Assembly: GCA_044375955.1 (NCBI GenBank)
Contig: JBILLS010000003.1
Span: 5,443-69,442, forward strand
DNA length: 64,000 bases
DNA from: VGCC01 sp044375955
GTDB taxonomy: Bacteria > Actinomycetota > Actinomycetes > S36-B12
Direction: 5' to 3'
Shown here: piece after piece, positions 16,954-26,700 of the stretch
How the letters are laid out: each line of letters begins with the position of its first letter
Numbering within the stretch: the first letter of the stretch is position 1
Translations under genes and position numbers: made by a program
The notes under the pieces: generated by a model
Databases searched by the model: none
What the model saw: the letters and a program-made list of their open reading frames with translations, nothing else
What the model was told of the DNA's origin: nothing

Positions 16954-17843
16954 AGACCAGCTACCCGCTGCGCCGCGTTGCGCATCGACGGTGACTGTGG
17001 TCCGAGAACGAGCTGCATCCCTCCGAGCATCGCCGCCACGACCGGCTTCATCACGCCGAGGGAGATCTGCGGTAGGTCGAGGAGTGTCCGGTAGTGCGCG
17101 GGCATGGTCGCGACGGCACCCGCGAAGAGAACGCTGTAGGGCGGACGCGCGGGAAGCGGCAGCAGTGGATTGCGGATGAAGTCGACGGTCCGCGTGGCCA
17201 CGTCGCTGCCCGTGAGGACTGGGCGGTACTCGTCGAGTTGAACCTGCAACTCGATGACGCTGCGCGGAGGGTTGTCGACGCCGACGAGCTCACCGGCGAT
17301 CGCCCACTCCCGCACGTATGCGTCCTCACCTCCCGGTATCGGCCCGCCCCACACCCGATGTGTGGCGAGGAACGAGTCGGTGAAGGCGATGTGCACCCAG
17401 CGCAGCAGATCCGGATCCGACGCGGAGTAGGGCTTGGGTCCGACGGGGGTCTCATAGGTGCCGGTGACTCGCCGGTGCATGCCACGTACACGAGCGCACT
17501 CGCGATCGGCCATCGCGCGGTCTCCGAAGGTGACCACGGTGAGCCACTGCGTGGTGCCAGCGAGACGGCCCAGCGCATCGTCCTCGTAGCGCGAGTGCTC
17601 GCTGACACCGGCGAGCGCACCGGGGTGCAGCGCCTGCATCAACAGTGCACGCACGCCTCCCACCAGAGTGGGCAGAGATCCGTGCACCGCCCAGGCGGCC
17701 GAACCAGGGCCGAAGTAGCCCTCGTCCTCTCCGTCGGCAAGCTGGGTGACCCAGTCAGGCATTCCGTCCGGGTCACCGGACACGATCCTGCGAAATCCCG
17801 ATGCGAGGGACGCACGCACATTCCCCGGGGACAACGCGACCAT
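16950..17843 (-). CDS. MpaB-family oxygenase (DUF2236)
   Basis: Protein of 297 residues of the DUF2236 family, related to fungal MpaB and latex-clearing protein oxygenases. Typical segments are SAAWAVHGSLPTLVGG, LLMQALHPGALAGVSEHS, and ADRECARVRGMHRRVTG, whose conserved His and Arg belong to the haem-binding core in characterised relatives. WVHIAFTDSFLATHR follows. Many actinobacteria carry several paralogues with unknown substrates. There is no signal peptide, so it is probably cytoplasmic or membrane-associated. It is the gene next to the olefin cluster but is separated by about 90 bases and need not belong to it. Confidence 0.85.
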   Translation of the reverse strand: MVALSPGNVRASLASGFRRIVSGDPDGMPDWVTQLADGEDEGYFGPGSAAWAVHGSLPTLVGGVRALLMQALHPGALAGVSEHSRYEDDALGRLAGTTQWLTVVTFGDRAMADRECARVRGMHRRVTGTYETPVGPKPYSASDPDLLRWVHIAFTDSFLATHRVWGGPIPGGEDAYVREWAIAGELVGVDNPPRSVIELQVQLDEYRPVLTGSDVATRTVDFIRNPLLPLPARPPYSVLFAGAVATMPAHYRTLLDLPQISLGVMKPVVAAMLGGMQLVLGPQSPSMRNAAQRVAGL

Positions 17844-17931
17844 GCCCCCACTGTGCCGGGACTGACGCCCAGGCGCATCCCGGCCCCCGATCGACAGCGT
17901 TGCTCGAACGCGGGCTCGAGGCGATCGAGGC

Positions 17932-18903
17932 TCAGGCCATCGGGTGATTCGCGTACCAGGCAGCCAGTTGCTCGAGTCCTTCGTCGATGCCTACTCGCGG
18001 CTGCCACTGGAGTGCCGTGCGTACTTCCCGCTGATCGAACCAGTGCGCAGTGCCCAGTTGCTCGGCGAGGAACGTGGTCATCGGAGGGTCTCCGGGTCGG
18101 CGCAGAAGTGACCACGCACCGGAAACCACAGCACCAGCCGACCACGCCACGGGGAATGGCACCCGGCGGTGTGGCGGAGGAGCGCCCGCCGCACGAGCGA
18201 TCCCGGCGAGCAGATCGGCAACCATGCGCGGTTGACCGTTGCTGACCACGAACACCCGCCCCCCCGGCCCGTGGGTGAGCGCAGCCACCAGGGAGTCAGC
18301 GGCATTGTCGATGTATGTGGTGTCGATGAGTGCGCAGCCATCATCAATCAACACGAGTCTGCCAGCCCGAGCACGCGCGACGATTCGCCCGACGAGTTGG
18401 GTATCGCCTGGTCCCCACACGAGGTGCGGGCGGATCACCACGACGGCGAGGTCGGTGCTGTCGGCGTCGAGGGCGAGCAGTTCGGCCTGCGCCTTAGTGC
18501 GGGAGTAGGCACTTCGTGCAGTGCTGGGATCGGCAGGGCCCGCGGGGGCACCGACCAGCGGGTGACCCGAATGCGCCACCGAGGGCGAGGAGACGTGCAC
18601 GAATTTCGAGACGCCAGCGCGTCTGGACGCCTCGAGCAGGGTGGCCGTGCCGGTCACATTTATCTCTGCGTAATCGCGTGCGGGCCCGGTGATGCCCACC
18701 TTCGCTGCTAGGTGGACGACCGCATCGCACCCGGCGAGTGCACGCCGAACGGCATCGGTATCGCGGATATCCGCGAGAACCTCCGTGCAGCCCAGACCTG
18801 ACGGATGACGTTGCAGCACGGTCACCGCGTGACCGGACTCGATGAGCTTCTGCGCGGTAGTTCTGCCCAGGAGACTCGTGGCACCGGTAACGAGGATGCG
18901 CAT
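17932..18903 (-). CDS. oleD: OleD-like 2-alkyl-3-oxoalkanoate reductase
   Basis: Short-chain/epimerase-type NADPH-dependent reductase of 323 residues. The Rossmann motif TGATSLLG is at residues 6-13 and the catalytic pair Tyr133/Lys137 sits in YSRTK. In olefin biosynthesis OleD reduces the 2-alkyl-3-keto acid made by OleA to the beta-hydroxy acid. ATG at 18903 overlaps the oleBC stop by one base (TAATG), which fixes the start. Last gene of the oleA-oleBC-oleD operon. Seen alone it would be called an NAD-dependent epimerase or 3-beta-hydroxysteroid dehydrogenase-like protein; the neighbours decide the assignment. Confidence 0.87.
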   Translation of the reverse strand: MRILVTGATSLLGRTTAQKLIESGHAVTVLQRHPSGLGCTEVLADIRDTDAVRRALAGCDAVVHLAAKVGITGPARDYAEINVTGTATLLEASRRAGVSKFVHVSSPSVAHSGHPLVGAPAGPADPSTARSAYSRTKAQAELLALDADSTDLAVVVIRPHLVWGPGDTQLVGRIVARARAGRLVLIDDGCALIDTTYIDNAADSLVAALTHGPGGRVFVVSNGQPRMVADLLAGIARAAGAPPPHRRVPFPVAWSAGAVVSGAWSLLRRPGDPPMTTFLAEQLGTAHWFDQREVRTALQWQPRVGIDEGLEQLAAWYANHPMA

Positions 18904-21323
18904 TAGCGGTGTCCCGCGAGAACTGACTCCGCCCACTGCGCAAGCGCCGCGCGATCGATCTTCGCCTGGTGGCGGACATCCACCGGGAATTCACTGCGTT
19001 GCACGACCGCCGCAACGTCTATTCCCAGCGCATCGCGCACGACCGCGCGCACGTCGGCACTCCGCTCGTAGCCTGCCCACACCCCGCGGCCCTCGGTGGG
19101 GATCACGATCACCACCACACACTGTGTGCCTGGCGGTCCCACCCCCACCGCTGCGCACCACCGCACCCAGGGCAACTGCTGCACCTGCTGCTCGATACCG
19201 ACCGGCGCGATCGGTCCGTCGGGAGTCTCGATGACATGGCTGCGACGTCCGGACACCCACAACCGCCCACCTGCGTCGAGCCATCCGACATCACCCGTGC
19301 GGTGCCAATCCGGTGGTGACTCCGCGCTGATCCCCCACAACGCGTCATATCCATCACGCATGTGCGGCGCGGAGACCAGGATCTCCCCGAGATCACCTCC
19401 TGCGAGCGACTCCACGCGCACGCGGACCCCGGGTAATGGAGTACCCACAAGCACCCCGTCTCCCACACCCGCGCCGGCGATCTCGGATGCGGCCACATCG
19501 GTGACCGGGAGCGCCTCCGTCATGCCGTAGGGGGTGCGCACCTCGGCGTTCGGGACCAGCCGGGCAACCTGCTCCAGTAACCCGGGTGGCACAGGCGCGC
19601 CCGCGCACAACACCAGCCGGAGGGTGCGGAGGTCTTCGACGAGTCCCACTCGGTGCGCGGTGCGCACCACGCTCGTCAGCGCAGCGGGCGAGGCCCAGAG
19701 CACCGTGCCGCGGGCCGCTCGCACCGCGGCGGCAAGGGCGTCGGCACTCAGGCTCGCCGGTTTGGTGACATCCATATCGGGGATCACCGACGCCAACCCG
19801 AGGGCAGGGCCGAGGATCGCCCACGGTGCAAACGCGGCGACCAGCACATCGTCTGCGCCGAGGGAGTAGTGACTGCGCAGCAGTTCGCAGGTGCGCGACA
19901 CCTGCGCGTGCCGGTACCGCACCCCCTTGGCCGGCCCGGTGGACCCGGAAGTGAAGACCACCGCAGCGAGGGAAGCGGGGTCGGGAGCGGGCAGGATCAC
20001 ATCTCCATTCACCGGCCCGCGAAGGTCCGCCGGCGACATCGTCGGCAACCCGATCGAGCGTGCAAGAGGACGGGCGCGAGGAATCGCGATCGCGAACGTG
20101 GCCGCCGCCGACTGCAGAGCGCGACGCATTCCGCGGACACCGAGCCCACGGTCGGCGATGACCACGGTCGCGCCGATTCGCCAGCAGGCGTAGATCGCAG
20201 CGATCGCATCCGGGCCCGGGGGCACCAGGATCGCGACTCGCCCCTGCACCCCGCGTGCGCGCAGGTGCCCCGCCGCGACATCCACGCGCGCAGCGAGTTC
20301 GGACCAGGTCACCACCGAGGCTTCGGCTCCCCCTCGACCACCCATCGTCGTGAGTGCGGGTGCCTCGGGGCGGGTGCGCGCCGCGGACTCCAATCCGGCC
20401 CAGAGTTCGGGGACGTCACCGGCAGGAATAACGGGAGAGTCCGCCGGTGGATCGAGGACCCGAGTGCGCACCCAGGTCAGCACATCGGTCACCACCCGTG
20501 GCTCGTCCTCGATCACGAGGTGGCTCGCGCGTGGATAACGGTGCACGTCGGCATGCGGGATCCGGCGCTCGAGGTCGCGGAGGTAGCGGTCGGAGAACAC
20601 CGGGTCCCGTGCACCCCACGCAAGGAGAACCGGGATGTCATCGAGTGTGGCGACTCCGGCCTGAATGGAGGCAAGTGCTTCCGCACTGGGGTGATCATCG
20701 GTCAGCGGAATGTCGGCGATGAAGTTGCCGATCGCCCGCCGTCGATCGCGACCGCCGCGGTAGGGGGCGAGGTACGCGTCGATCGTTGCCGGGTCCAAGG
20801 CGCGCCCGGCGCGCACTCGACTGAGTGCCAGCGTGCCGCGAAGGAAGGCGGTCGTGGACACGGTGAGTTCGCGCATCGCGTGGGCCAGGCGGATCACCGG
20901 CGGCGTATGGGTATCCCGATGCACGGCGGTGTTCAGGAGGACAACCCCCCGCACGTCGGCCGGGCCGTGCGCACGCTGGTGGAGTACCCAGCCCAGGCTG
21001 ATCGGTCCTCCCCAGTCGTGGGCCACGGTCACCACCGGCCCGCCCAGATCGAGGGCGTCGGTGAGATCGACCAGGTCATCGATGCGGGTAGCAAGTCGAC
21101 GCATCCCCGGAATGCGTTCCGACCATCCCATCTGCAGCTGGTCGACCGCGATCACCCGGATATCGGCCGGGCAGTTGGCGAGGAGGCTACGCCAGAGGTA
21201 GGACCAGGTGGGGTTGCCGTGCACGCACAGCAAGGTGAGCCGCGGGTTCTCTGTCGCGGTGTCGAGGTAGTGCCATGTGCGACCCCGCGCATCAGTGATG
21301 GTCCGCGACCAGTGATCGATCAC
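18903..21323 (-). CDS. oleBC: OleBC fusion: beta-lactone decarboxylase plus beta-lactone synthetase
   Basis: Two-domain protein of 806 residues. Residues 1-290 are a haloalkane-dehalogenase-like alpha/beta hydrolase (OleB part) with nucleophile Asp103 in AHDWGGP and catalytic His268 in ASHLVIEDEP. The remainder is an adenylate-forming domain (OleC part) with the phosphate loop FTSGSTGPAKGV and the motif TPYGMTEALP. In known systems OleC closes the beta-hydroxy acid to a beta-lactone and OleB decarboxylates it to a cis-olefin. Fusion of B and C is the form reported in Micrococcus and other actinobacteria. GTG at 21323 overlaps the oleA stop (GTGA); TTG at 21326 is possible. Confidence 0.92.
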   Translation of the reverse strand: MIDHWSRTITDARGRTWHYLDTATENPRLTLLCVHGNPTWSYLWRSLLANCPADIRVIAVDQLQMGWSERIPGMRRLATRIDDLVDLTDALDLGGPVVTVAHDWGGPISLGWVLHQRAHGPADVRGVVLLNTAVHRDTHTPPVIRLAHAMRELTVSTTAFLRGTLALSRVRAGRALDPATIDAYLAPYRGGRDRRRAIGNFIADIPLTDDHPSAEALASIQAGVATLDDIPVLLAWGARDPVFSDRYLRDLERRIPHADVHRYPRASHLVIEDEPRVVTDVLTWVRTRVLDPPADSPVIPAGDVPELWAGLESAARTRPEAPALTTMGGRGGAEASVVTWSELAARVDVAAGHLRARGVQGRVAILVPPGPDAIAAIYACWRIGATVVIADRGLGVRGMRRALQSAAATFAIAIPRARPLARSIGLPTMSPADLRGPVNGDVILPAPDPASLAAVVFTSGSTGPAKGVRYRHAQVSRTCELLRSHYSLGADDVLVAAFAPWAILGPALGLASVIPDMDVTKPASLSADALAAAVRAARGTVLWASPAALTSVVRTAHRVGLVEDLRTLRLVLCAGAPVPPGLLEQVARLVPNAEVRTPYGMTEALPVTDVAASEIAGAGVGDGVLVGTPLPGVRVRVESLAGGDLGEILVSAPHMRDGYDALWGISAESPPDWHRTGDVGWLDAGGRLWVSGRRSHVIETPDGPIAPVGIEQQVQQLPWVRWCAAVGVGPPGTQCVVVIVIPTEGRGVWAGYERSADVRAVVRDALGIDVAAVVQRSEFPVDVRHQAKIDRAALAQWAESVLAGHR

Positions 21324-22342
21324 CAAGCGATCTCGATAACCGCCGCGTTGAGACCCGAGCCGATACCCATGCAGGCCACGCGCTGCCCGCCCTCGAGCTC
21401 GGCGGCGACGCTCGCGAGCGTGAAGGGAACCGACGCGGGTCCGATGTTGCCGCGAGTCGGGAATGTGAGGGGCACCCGTTCCGGGTCGATACCGATCGCT
21501 TCAGTGATCGCTTTGGTGTGCAGTTTCGACACCTGGTGGATGACATAGCAATCGAGGTCCGACCAGTCGAAGTGATCGCGGGCATCCGCCCAGGTTTCGC
21601 GCGCGAGCGCGACACCTGCCTCGAGTAGACCTCGGGCATCGGTCGACATTCCGTTGAGATCCCCGACGCAGAGGTGGGTGTGCTCAGTCGCCGCACGTGC
21701 TACACCGCCCACGAACCGGTGACCCTCCGGATGCTCGCTGGCCCGGCCAAGCACCATGGCAGCACCACCCGAGCCGAGAGTCAGTGTGGCGAAGTTCGCG
21801 AGAACGTCATCGCGGGTGGTGTCCGGCTGAAGGAGGCGCGCGATGGTGGCCTCATGAATGCCCCGACTGCCCTCGCCGTCGACAACGAGTGCGTAATCGA
21901 TCTGACCCGCGTCGAGGAACGTGGCAGCGAGCTGCATCCCATTGATGAACCCCAGGCAGGCGTTCGAGAGATCGAAGTTCAGGCAGCCGGTGCCGAGCCC
22001 GAGCTGGGCGTGGACATCGACGGCTGCCGAGGGCTCGAGGCGATCCCGACAGACAGAGGTGTCGATCAAGAGTCCGATCTCCCCAGGATCGACACCGGCG
22101 TCGGCGATGGCCTTCGCCCCCGCCAGGCTCGCGGCATCGATGAAGGACACGTCCTCGGGCCACCAGCGGCGCTCGGACACGCCCGCCAGACGCTCGATCA
22201 TCCCGGGTTGCATCCCAAGGCGCTCATAGGTCGGCATGAGCCGTTGGTCGATCTCGTCGGATGTGACGACGATGGGGGCATCCGCGGCGGCGACGGACAG
22301 GATGGCCGAGTCGCGGTACCGGAACGCCATGGTCGACTGCAT
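21320..22342 (-). CDS. oleA: OleA: thiolase-fold acyl-CoA head-to-head condensing enzyme
   Basis: Protein of 340 residues of the ketoacyl synthase III fold. It should join two long-chain acyl-CoAs into a 2-alkyl-3-keto acid, the first step of long-chain olefin synthesis. The catalytic residues known from Xanthomonas OleA are in place: Cys129 in SNACLGF, His269 in YVIHQVS, Asn299 in RGNIGPAS and a Glu at 103 in RLEPS that matches the second-subunit base. The segments YALVVDGE and GIGSGLN are also OleA-like. First gene of the operon with oleBC and oleD. A strong hairpin lies only 20 bases upstream of its start. Confidence 0.92.
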   Translation of the reverse strand: MQSTMAFRYRDSAILSVAAADAPIVVTSDEIDQRLMPTYERLGMQPGMIERLAGVSERRWWPEDVSFIDAASLAGAKAIADAGVDPGEIGLLIDTSVCRDRLEPSAAVDVHAQLGLGTGCLNFDLSNACLGFINGMQLAATFLDAGQIDYALVVDGEGSRGIHEATIARLLQPDTTRDDVLANFATLTLGSGGAAMVLGRASEHPEGHRFVGGVARAATEHTHLCVGDLNGMSTDARGLLEAGVALARETWADARDHFDWSDLDCYVIHQVSKLHTKAITEAIGIDPERVPLTFPTRGNIGPASVPFTLASVAAELEGGQRVACMGIGSGLNAAVIEIAW

Positions 22343-22361
22343 GGGAAACAGCCTGCCATGC

Positions 22362-22399
22362 CAACCGGCCCGCCCTGGAGGAGGTGGGCGGGCCGGTTG
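22362..22399 (-). terminator. Strong hairpin between htrA-like gene and oleA
   Basis: A perfect 13-base inverted repeat (caaccggcccgcc with ggcgggccggttg) with a 12-base loop, 13 bases after the htrA-like stop and 20 bases before the oleA start. No T-run follows. It probably terminates the htrA-like transcript, but its position also makes it part of the oleA leader if transcription comes from further upstream. Confidence 0.65.
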
Positions 22400-22411
22400 A
22401 GTCGTACGGGA

Positions 22412-23533
22412 TTACGCCTTCGAGGCGACCAGCGTCACAGCGACGTCTTGGGTGCGTCCGTCGCGCAGCAGGGTGAGCGTCACGGTGTCACCGGGTGCGT
22501 TGTCGCGGATCGCGACGACCAACTCGGTGGAGTCCGCGAGGACCTTGCCGTCGATCGCCGTGATCACGTCACCGTCGAGGATCCCGGCCGTGTCCGCGGG
22601 TGAGCCCCCGGTGACTTCGGCCACGCGAGCACCCGGCCCGGTGTAGGCGGTGTCGAGTTGCACGCCGATGATCGGGGTCTGCGACGTGCCCGTGGTCATG
22701 ATCTCGTTCGCGATGCGCTGCGCGGTATCGATCGGGATCGCGAAGCCGAGACCGATGTTGCCGGCCTGACCCATCATCCCGAGCGTGGCGATCGCAGAGT
22801 TGATACCGATCACCTCACCGGCCGCATTGACCAGCGGACCACCGGAGTTCCCCGGGTTGATCGCCGCATCGGTCTGGATCGCGTTGATGAACGACGTGTC
22901 TCCCTGGCCGCCCGCGGTCACCGGGCGATCCAGAGCACTCACGATGCCGGCGGTCACGGTGCCCTGCAGGCCCAGCGGGGAGCCGAGGGCAACGACGGTC
23001 TCGCCGACACGCAGTTGATCGGAGGAACCGAGCGGCACTGCGGCGAGTCCCGTGCGGTCGACCTTGACGACGGCAACGTCGTAGCCCGGATTCGAACCGA
23101 CGAGTGTGCCGGTGGCCTTCGATCCGTCGGCGAACATCACCTCGAGGGATCCGTTCTCGCCGGCGACTCCCGCCACGTGGTGGTTGGTCAGGATGTAGCC
23201 GTCATTGCTGAAGACGAATCCGGAGCCGTTGCCCTCACCATCGGATCCGGCGATGTTGATCTGGACGACGGCGGGCTGAACCGCCGCGGCGATATCGGCG
23301 ATGGCCGAGGACACCGGCGCGGTCGTGTTCGCCGCGGCGGCCACGGGCGCGGCCACCGTGGTTTCGGCACTGGCCGATCGGTCGGCGATCAGGTAGCCCA
23401 CTCCACCACCGAGCGTCCCGGCCACCAGGGCGATGCCTGCGACGCCAGCCATGAGCGGCCAGCGCGCGGGCTGTTTCGACTGCGGTGGGGTGAACGGGGG
23501 GATGGGGGTGCCCACGGTGTCGGGCAGGGTCAT
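22412..23533 (-). CDS. HtrA/DegP-like S1C serine protease with PDZ domain
   Basis: Membrane-anchored quality-control protease of 373 residues. A single membrane helix at about 26-50 puts the protease outside the cell. The catalytic triad is His119 (TNHHVAG), Asp152 (GYDVAVVKVD) and Ser230 (NPGNSGGPLVN). A PDZ domain occupies roughly 280-370 (GARVAEVTGGSPADTAGI, GDVITAIDG). Length and layout match actinobacterial PepD/HtrA proteins, which degrade misfolded exported proteins under envelope stress. Its start faces the start of the large subtilase about 200 bases away. Confidence 0.92.
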   Translation of the reverse strand: MTLPDTVGTPIPPFTPPQSKQPARWPLMAGVAGIALVAGTLGGGVGYLIADRSASAETTVAAPVAAAANTTAPVSSAIADIAAAVQPAVVQINIAGSDGEGNGSGFVFSNDGYILTNHHVAGVAGENGSLEVMFADGSKATGTLVGSNPGYDVAVVKVDRTGLAAVPLGSSDQLRVGETVVALGSPLGLQGTVTAGIVSALDRPVTAGGQGDTSFINAIQTDAAINPGNSGGPLVNAAGEVIGINSAIATLGMMGQAGNIGLGFAIPIDTAQRIANEIMTTGTSQTPIIGVQLDTAYTGPGARVAEVTGGSPADTAGILDGDVITAIDGKVLADSTELVVAIRDNAPGDTVTLTLLRDGRTQDVAVTLVASKA

Positions 23534-23734
23534 AGCTCCTCCTCTATATGCATGCGCGGTGATTCGCGCTCATGGTTTGGACTTCCGGACATCCGCCCCG
23601 GTTGCGCCTCCGGCACCGCCTTTGCACACCCCTTACATTCCGGCCAGCCCTCGGTCACCTGTGCGGCTTCGACCGACCCCTGAGACCATGGCCCCCGGGA
23701 TCCCGCCACCGATCCCCGGGACCTGGAGGTGGGC

Positions 23735-26700
23735 ATGCGGTCGATGACGACCTGGATCGCTGCCTCGGTCATGAGCGCCCTCGTGGCGATCGGGCTGGCG
23801 GCCGGCCCCGGCGCAGCCGTGTCCCCGGATACCACCGCGGAGGCGCCGAGCGCATCACCGACTCCGACCCCGGAGGTGTCTACCTCGCCCACCGCGGCGC
23901 CGAGCCCGACACCGGATCCAACCCCGAGTCCTCGACCGTCCGTTTCGGAGAGCCCCTCACCCACGTCATCCCCGACACCCACTGCCTCTGCGTCACCTAC
24001 GTCGAGTGCGTCCGGCACCCCGAGCACCGAACCCGATGCCCGTCCACGCATCGTCGTGGTGAAGAACGGCGCCTATACCCAGTCCGCCATTGAGATGGCG
24101 CAGGAGATGGGTGCGCGTCCGGACAAGGTCCTCGTCGGCATGGTCGACGGATTCACCGCCACGCTCACAGATGCCGAGGTGCGGAGGCTGGAAGGCAGCA
24201 CTGCCGTCGACTACATCGAGGACGACAAGGTCGTCAGCATCAACGCACCGTTTCGAACTGTGACGAAGACGTCCACGACGAGCATGAACGGCTTCGATGA
24301 TGCGAGTTCGGCTCCACAGAATCTGGGCTTCACGATCAACTGGTTCGGTGTCAACTACGACCGCATCATCATCAACAGCAACGGGGGTGCCGTCTTCGAT
24401 GACGGACTGGGACCGTTCAATGCATGGCGCGGCATCAACCTTTCCACGGCCACTCGCCCCTACGTTCTGCCGCTCTTCACCGACCTGGATGGGACGTCGT
24501 CGGGAACCCTGCAATTCGGGCAGGGAACCATCTCTGATTCCGCAACCAAGAGTGTCTTCTGGGCCGAGTGGAGCAACTACGGCGAGTACCCGAGCTCCGC
24601 CGGGAAGTACACGTTCCAGATGCTCGTCATCGACGAAGGTGCGGGCAAGGTCGGAATTGAATTCAATTACACGACTGTGGGGACCGCCGCGTCGTCGACT
24701 AATCCCACATTCGAAGTCGGCTACGCGAATCCCGCGCAAACAACTGGGACAGTGCGCATCGCCACTAGCGGAGAAGCCCCCGCCACCGTCGCCACTCGCC
24801 TGACCACCAGTGGCAATCCAACGTCGACCCCGGGAGTCTGGCGCTATCTCATCAACTCGGGAGGGACGCCGACCCCCGCACCCTCGCCCTCGCCCACGGA
24901 CGGGATCCAGACAGGGGCACCGTGGGGCCTGGACCGCATCGACCAGCGGGCTCTCCCACTGAGCACCACGTACGAGGCCGCTGGGACGGGTAGCGGAGTG
25001 AAGGTCTACGTGGTCGACACCGGAATTCGCACGACCCACGTCGAGTTCGGTGGTCGCACCGCGACCGGGCGCGATGAAGTGATCGATGGAAATGGCACCA
25101 ATGACTGCAACGGACATGGCACCCATGTCGCGTCGACCGCTGCCGGCACGACGTACGGGGTGGCGAAGGGCGCGACCGTGGTCCCGGTTCGGGTTCTGGG
25201 GTGTTCGGGTTCCGGGACGACCTCGGGAGTGGTCGCCGGGCTCAACTGGATCAGGACCAACCACAGCGGTGGCCGCGCAGTGGTCAACATGAGCCTCGGC
25301 GGATCAGGGTCCAAGGCACTCGACGACGCCGTCGCTGCACTCCATGACGCGAACATCCCGGTCGTGGTAGCGGGCGGCAACTCCAACGCCAACGCTGCCG
25401 ATTTCAGCCCGGCCCGAGAGCCGAAGGCGATCACGGTGGCGTCGATGACGTCGACGGATGCGCGCTCCTCCTTCTCCAACTTCGGAAGCCTCATCGACAT
25501 TTTCGCGCCCGGTTCGTCGATCATCGGAGCCTGGTACACGTCGAACACAGCGAGCGCCACCATCAGTGGGACCTCCATGGCGAGCCCGCACGTGGCAGGG
25601 GCGGCAGCCGTGTATCTCGCCCTCAATCCCTCCGCTACGTCCGCCCAGGTCGCCACGGCGTTGTCGGATTCGGCGACCGAGAACGTCATTACCGATCCTG
25701 GAACCGGATCGCCCAACAAGTTGCTGTACGTACGATCCTTCACGGGCTCCGGTGGTGGTGGAAGTTCCGGCGGGGGTGGAAGTTCCGGCGGGGGTGGAAG
25801 TTCCGGCGGGGGTGGAAGTTCCGGCGGGGGTGGTAGTTCCGGCGGCGGCGGTAGCTCCGGTGGTGGTAGCTCCTCATCGGATAAGGGCGGAGGCGGCGGC
25901 GCCGAGGACGAGATCCAGGTCACCCGTCCCGCCGTGACGACCAATCAGGTCACGCGTCCCGGAGCCTTCGCCGCAGTGGATGGCACTGGTCAGCCCCTCG
26001 CACTCCAGCGAGCGGGGCTTACGAGCGGTGGTTTCGAGATCGTGGGCAGTGGCTGGGAAATCACTTCTCGAGGTGCCCTGACTGCACAGAACACGACGCT
26101 GACGCCCGGTCAGATCATCCGAATCACGGGCAAGGGACTCCAGCGGTTGACGACTACGGGCGTGTACGTGCTCTCCACCCCAGTGTGGGTGGCCGCCGGT
26201 GTCGTCAGTTACGAGAATGAGTTCACCGTCGAGTTCCAGATTCCCGCGCTGCCACCTGGGCAACACACTCTGCAGATCAACGCGGTGCGCCAGGGACAAC
26301 TGCCCATGAGCATTGGTGTGGGATTCACCCTGGGGTCGCCAGCACCCGCCGGGGCACCGGCCGCGTCTGCGCCACGGGACGCCGCGGAATTCGTCACGTT
26401 CGCTCGGTCGAGTCAGTCACTGTCTCCCAACGCCAAGGCCAAACTGCGGCGAATCGCGAAAACTGCGCAAGGACTGAACAACGAGCTCTCGGTCATTGGC
26501 TTGCCAGGCGCTGCACGTTCCGACGTCAACCAGCGACGGGTCTCGGTTGTGGGTCGCTACCTGCAAGCGCAGGGGGCGCGGGTGAGTATGCGGCAATCGA
26601 CGAGCCCACGCTCCGCGGGATCCTCAGGAGTCCTCGTCGTCGCTTCCACTCCCCCCGCGAATTCCGCGGCCGGAGTCTCATCACTCATCGTGCGCTTCAA

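Noticed and set aside
16950..17843. MpaB-type oxygenase as a member of the olefin operon
   Set aside because: It is 90 bases beyond oleD and such genes are scattered in actinobacteria; no pathway step needs it.
19653..21548. Long plus-strand open frame opposite oleBC
   Set aside because: The translation is Arg/His/Gly-rich with no recognisable domain; the minus strand encodes two well-defined enzyme domains.
23993..25264. Long minus-strand open frame (423 codons) opposite the subtilase
   Set aside because: It is a GC-rich shadow: low-complexity Arg/Gly sequence with no family features, lying wholly over a convincing plus-strand protease.
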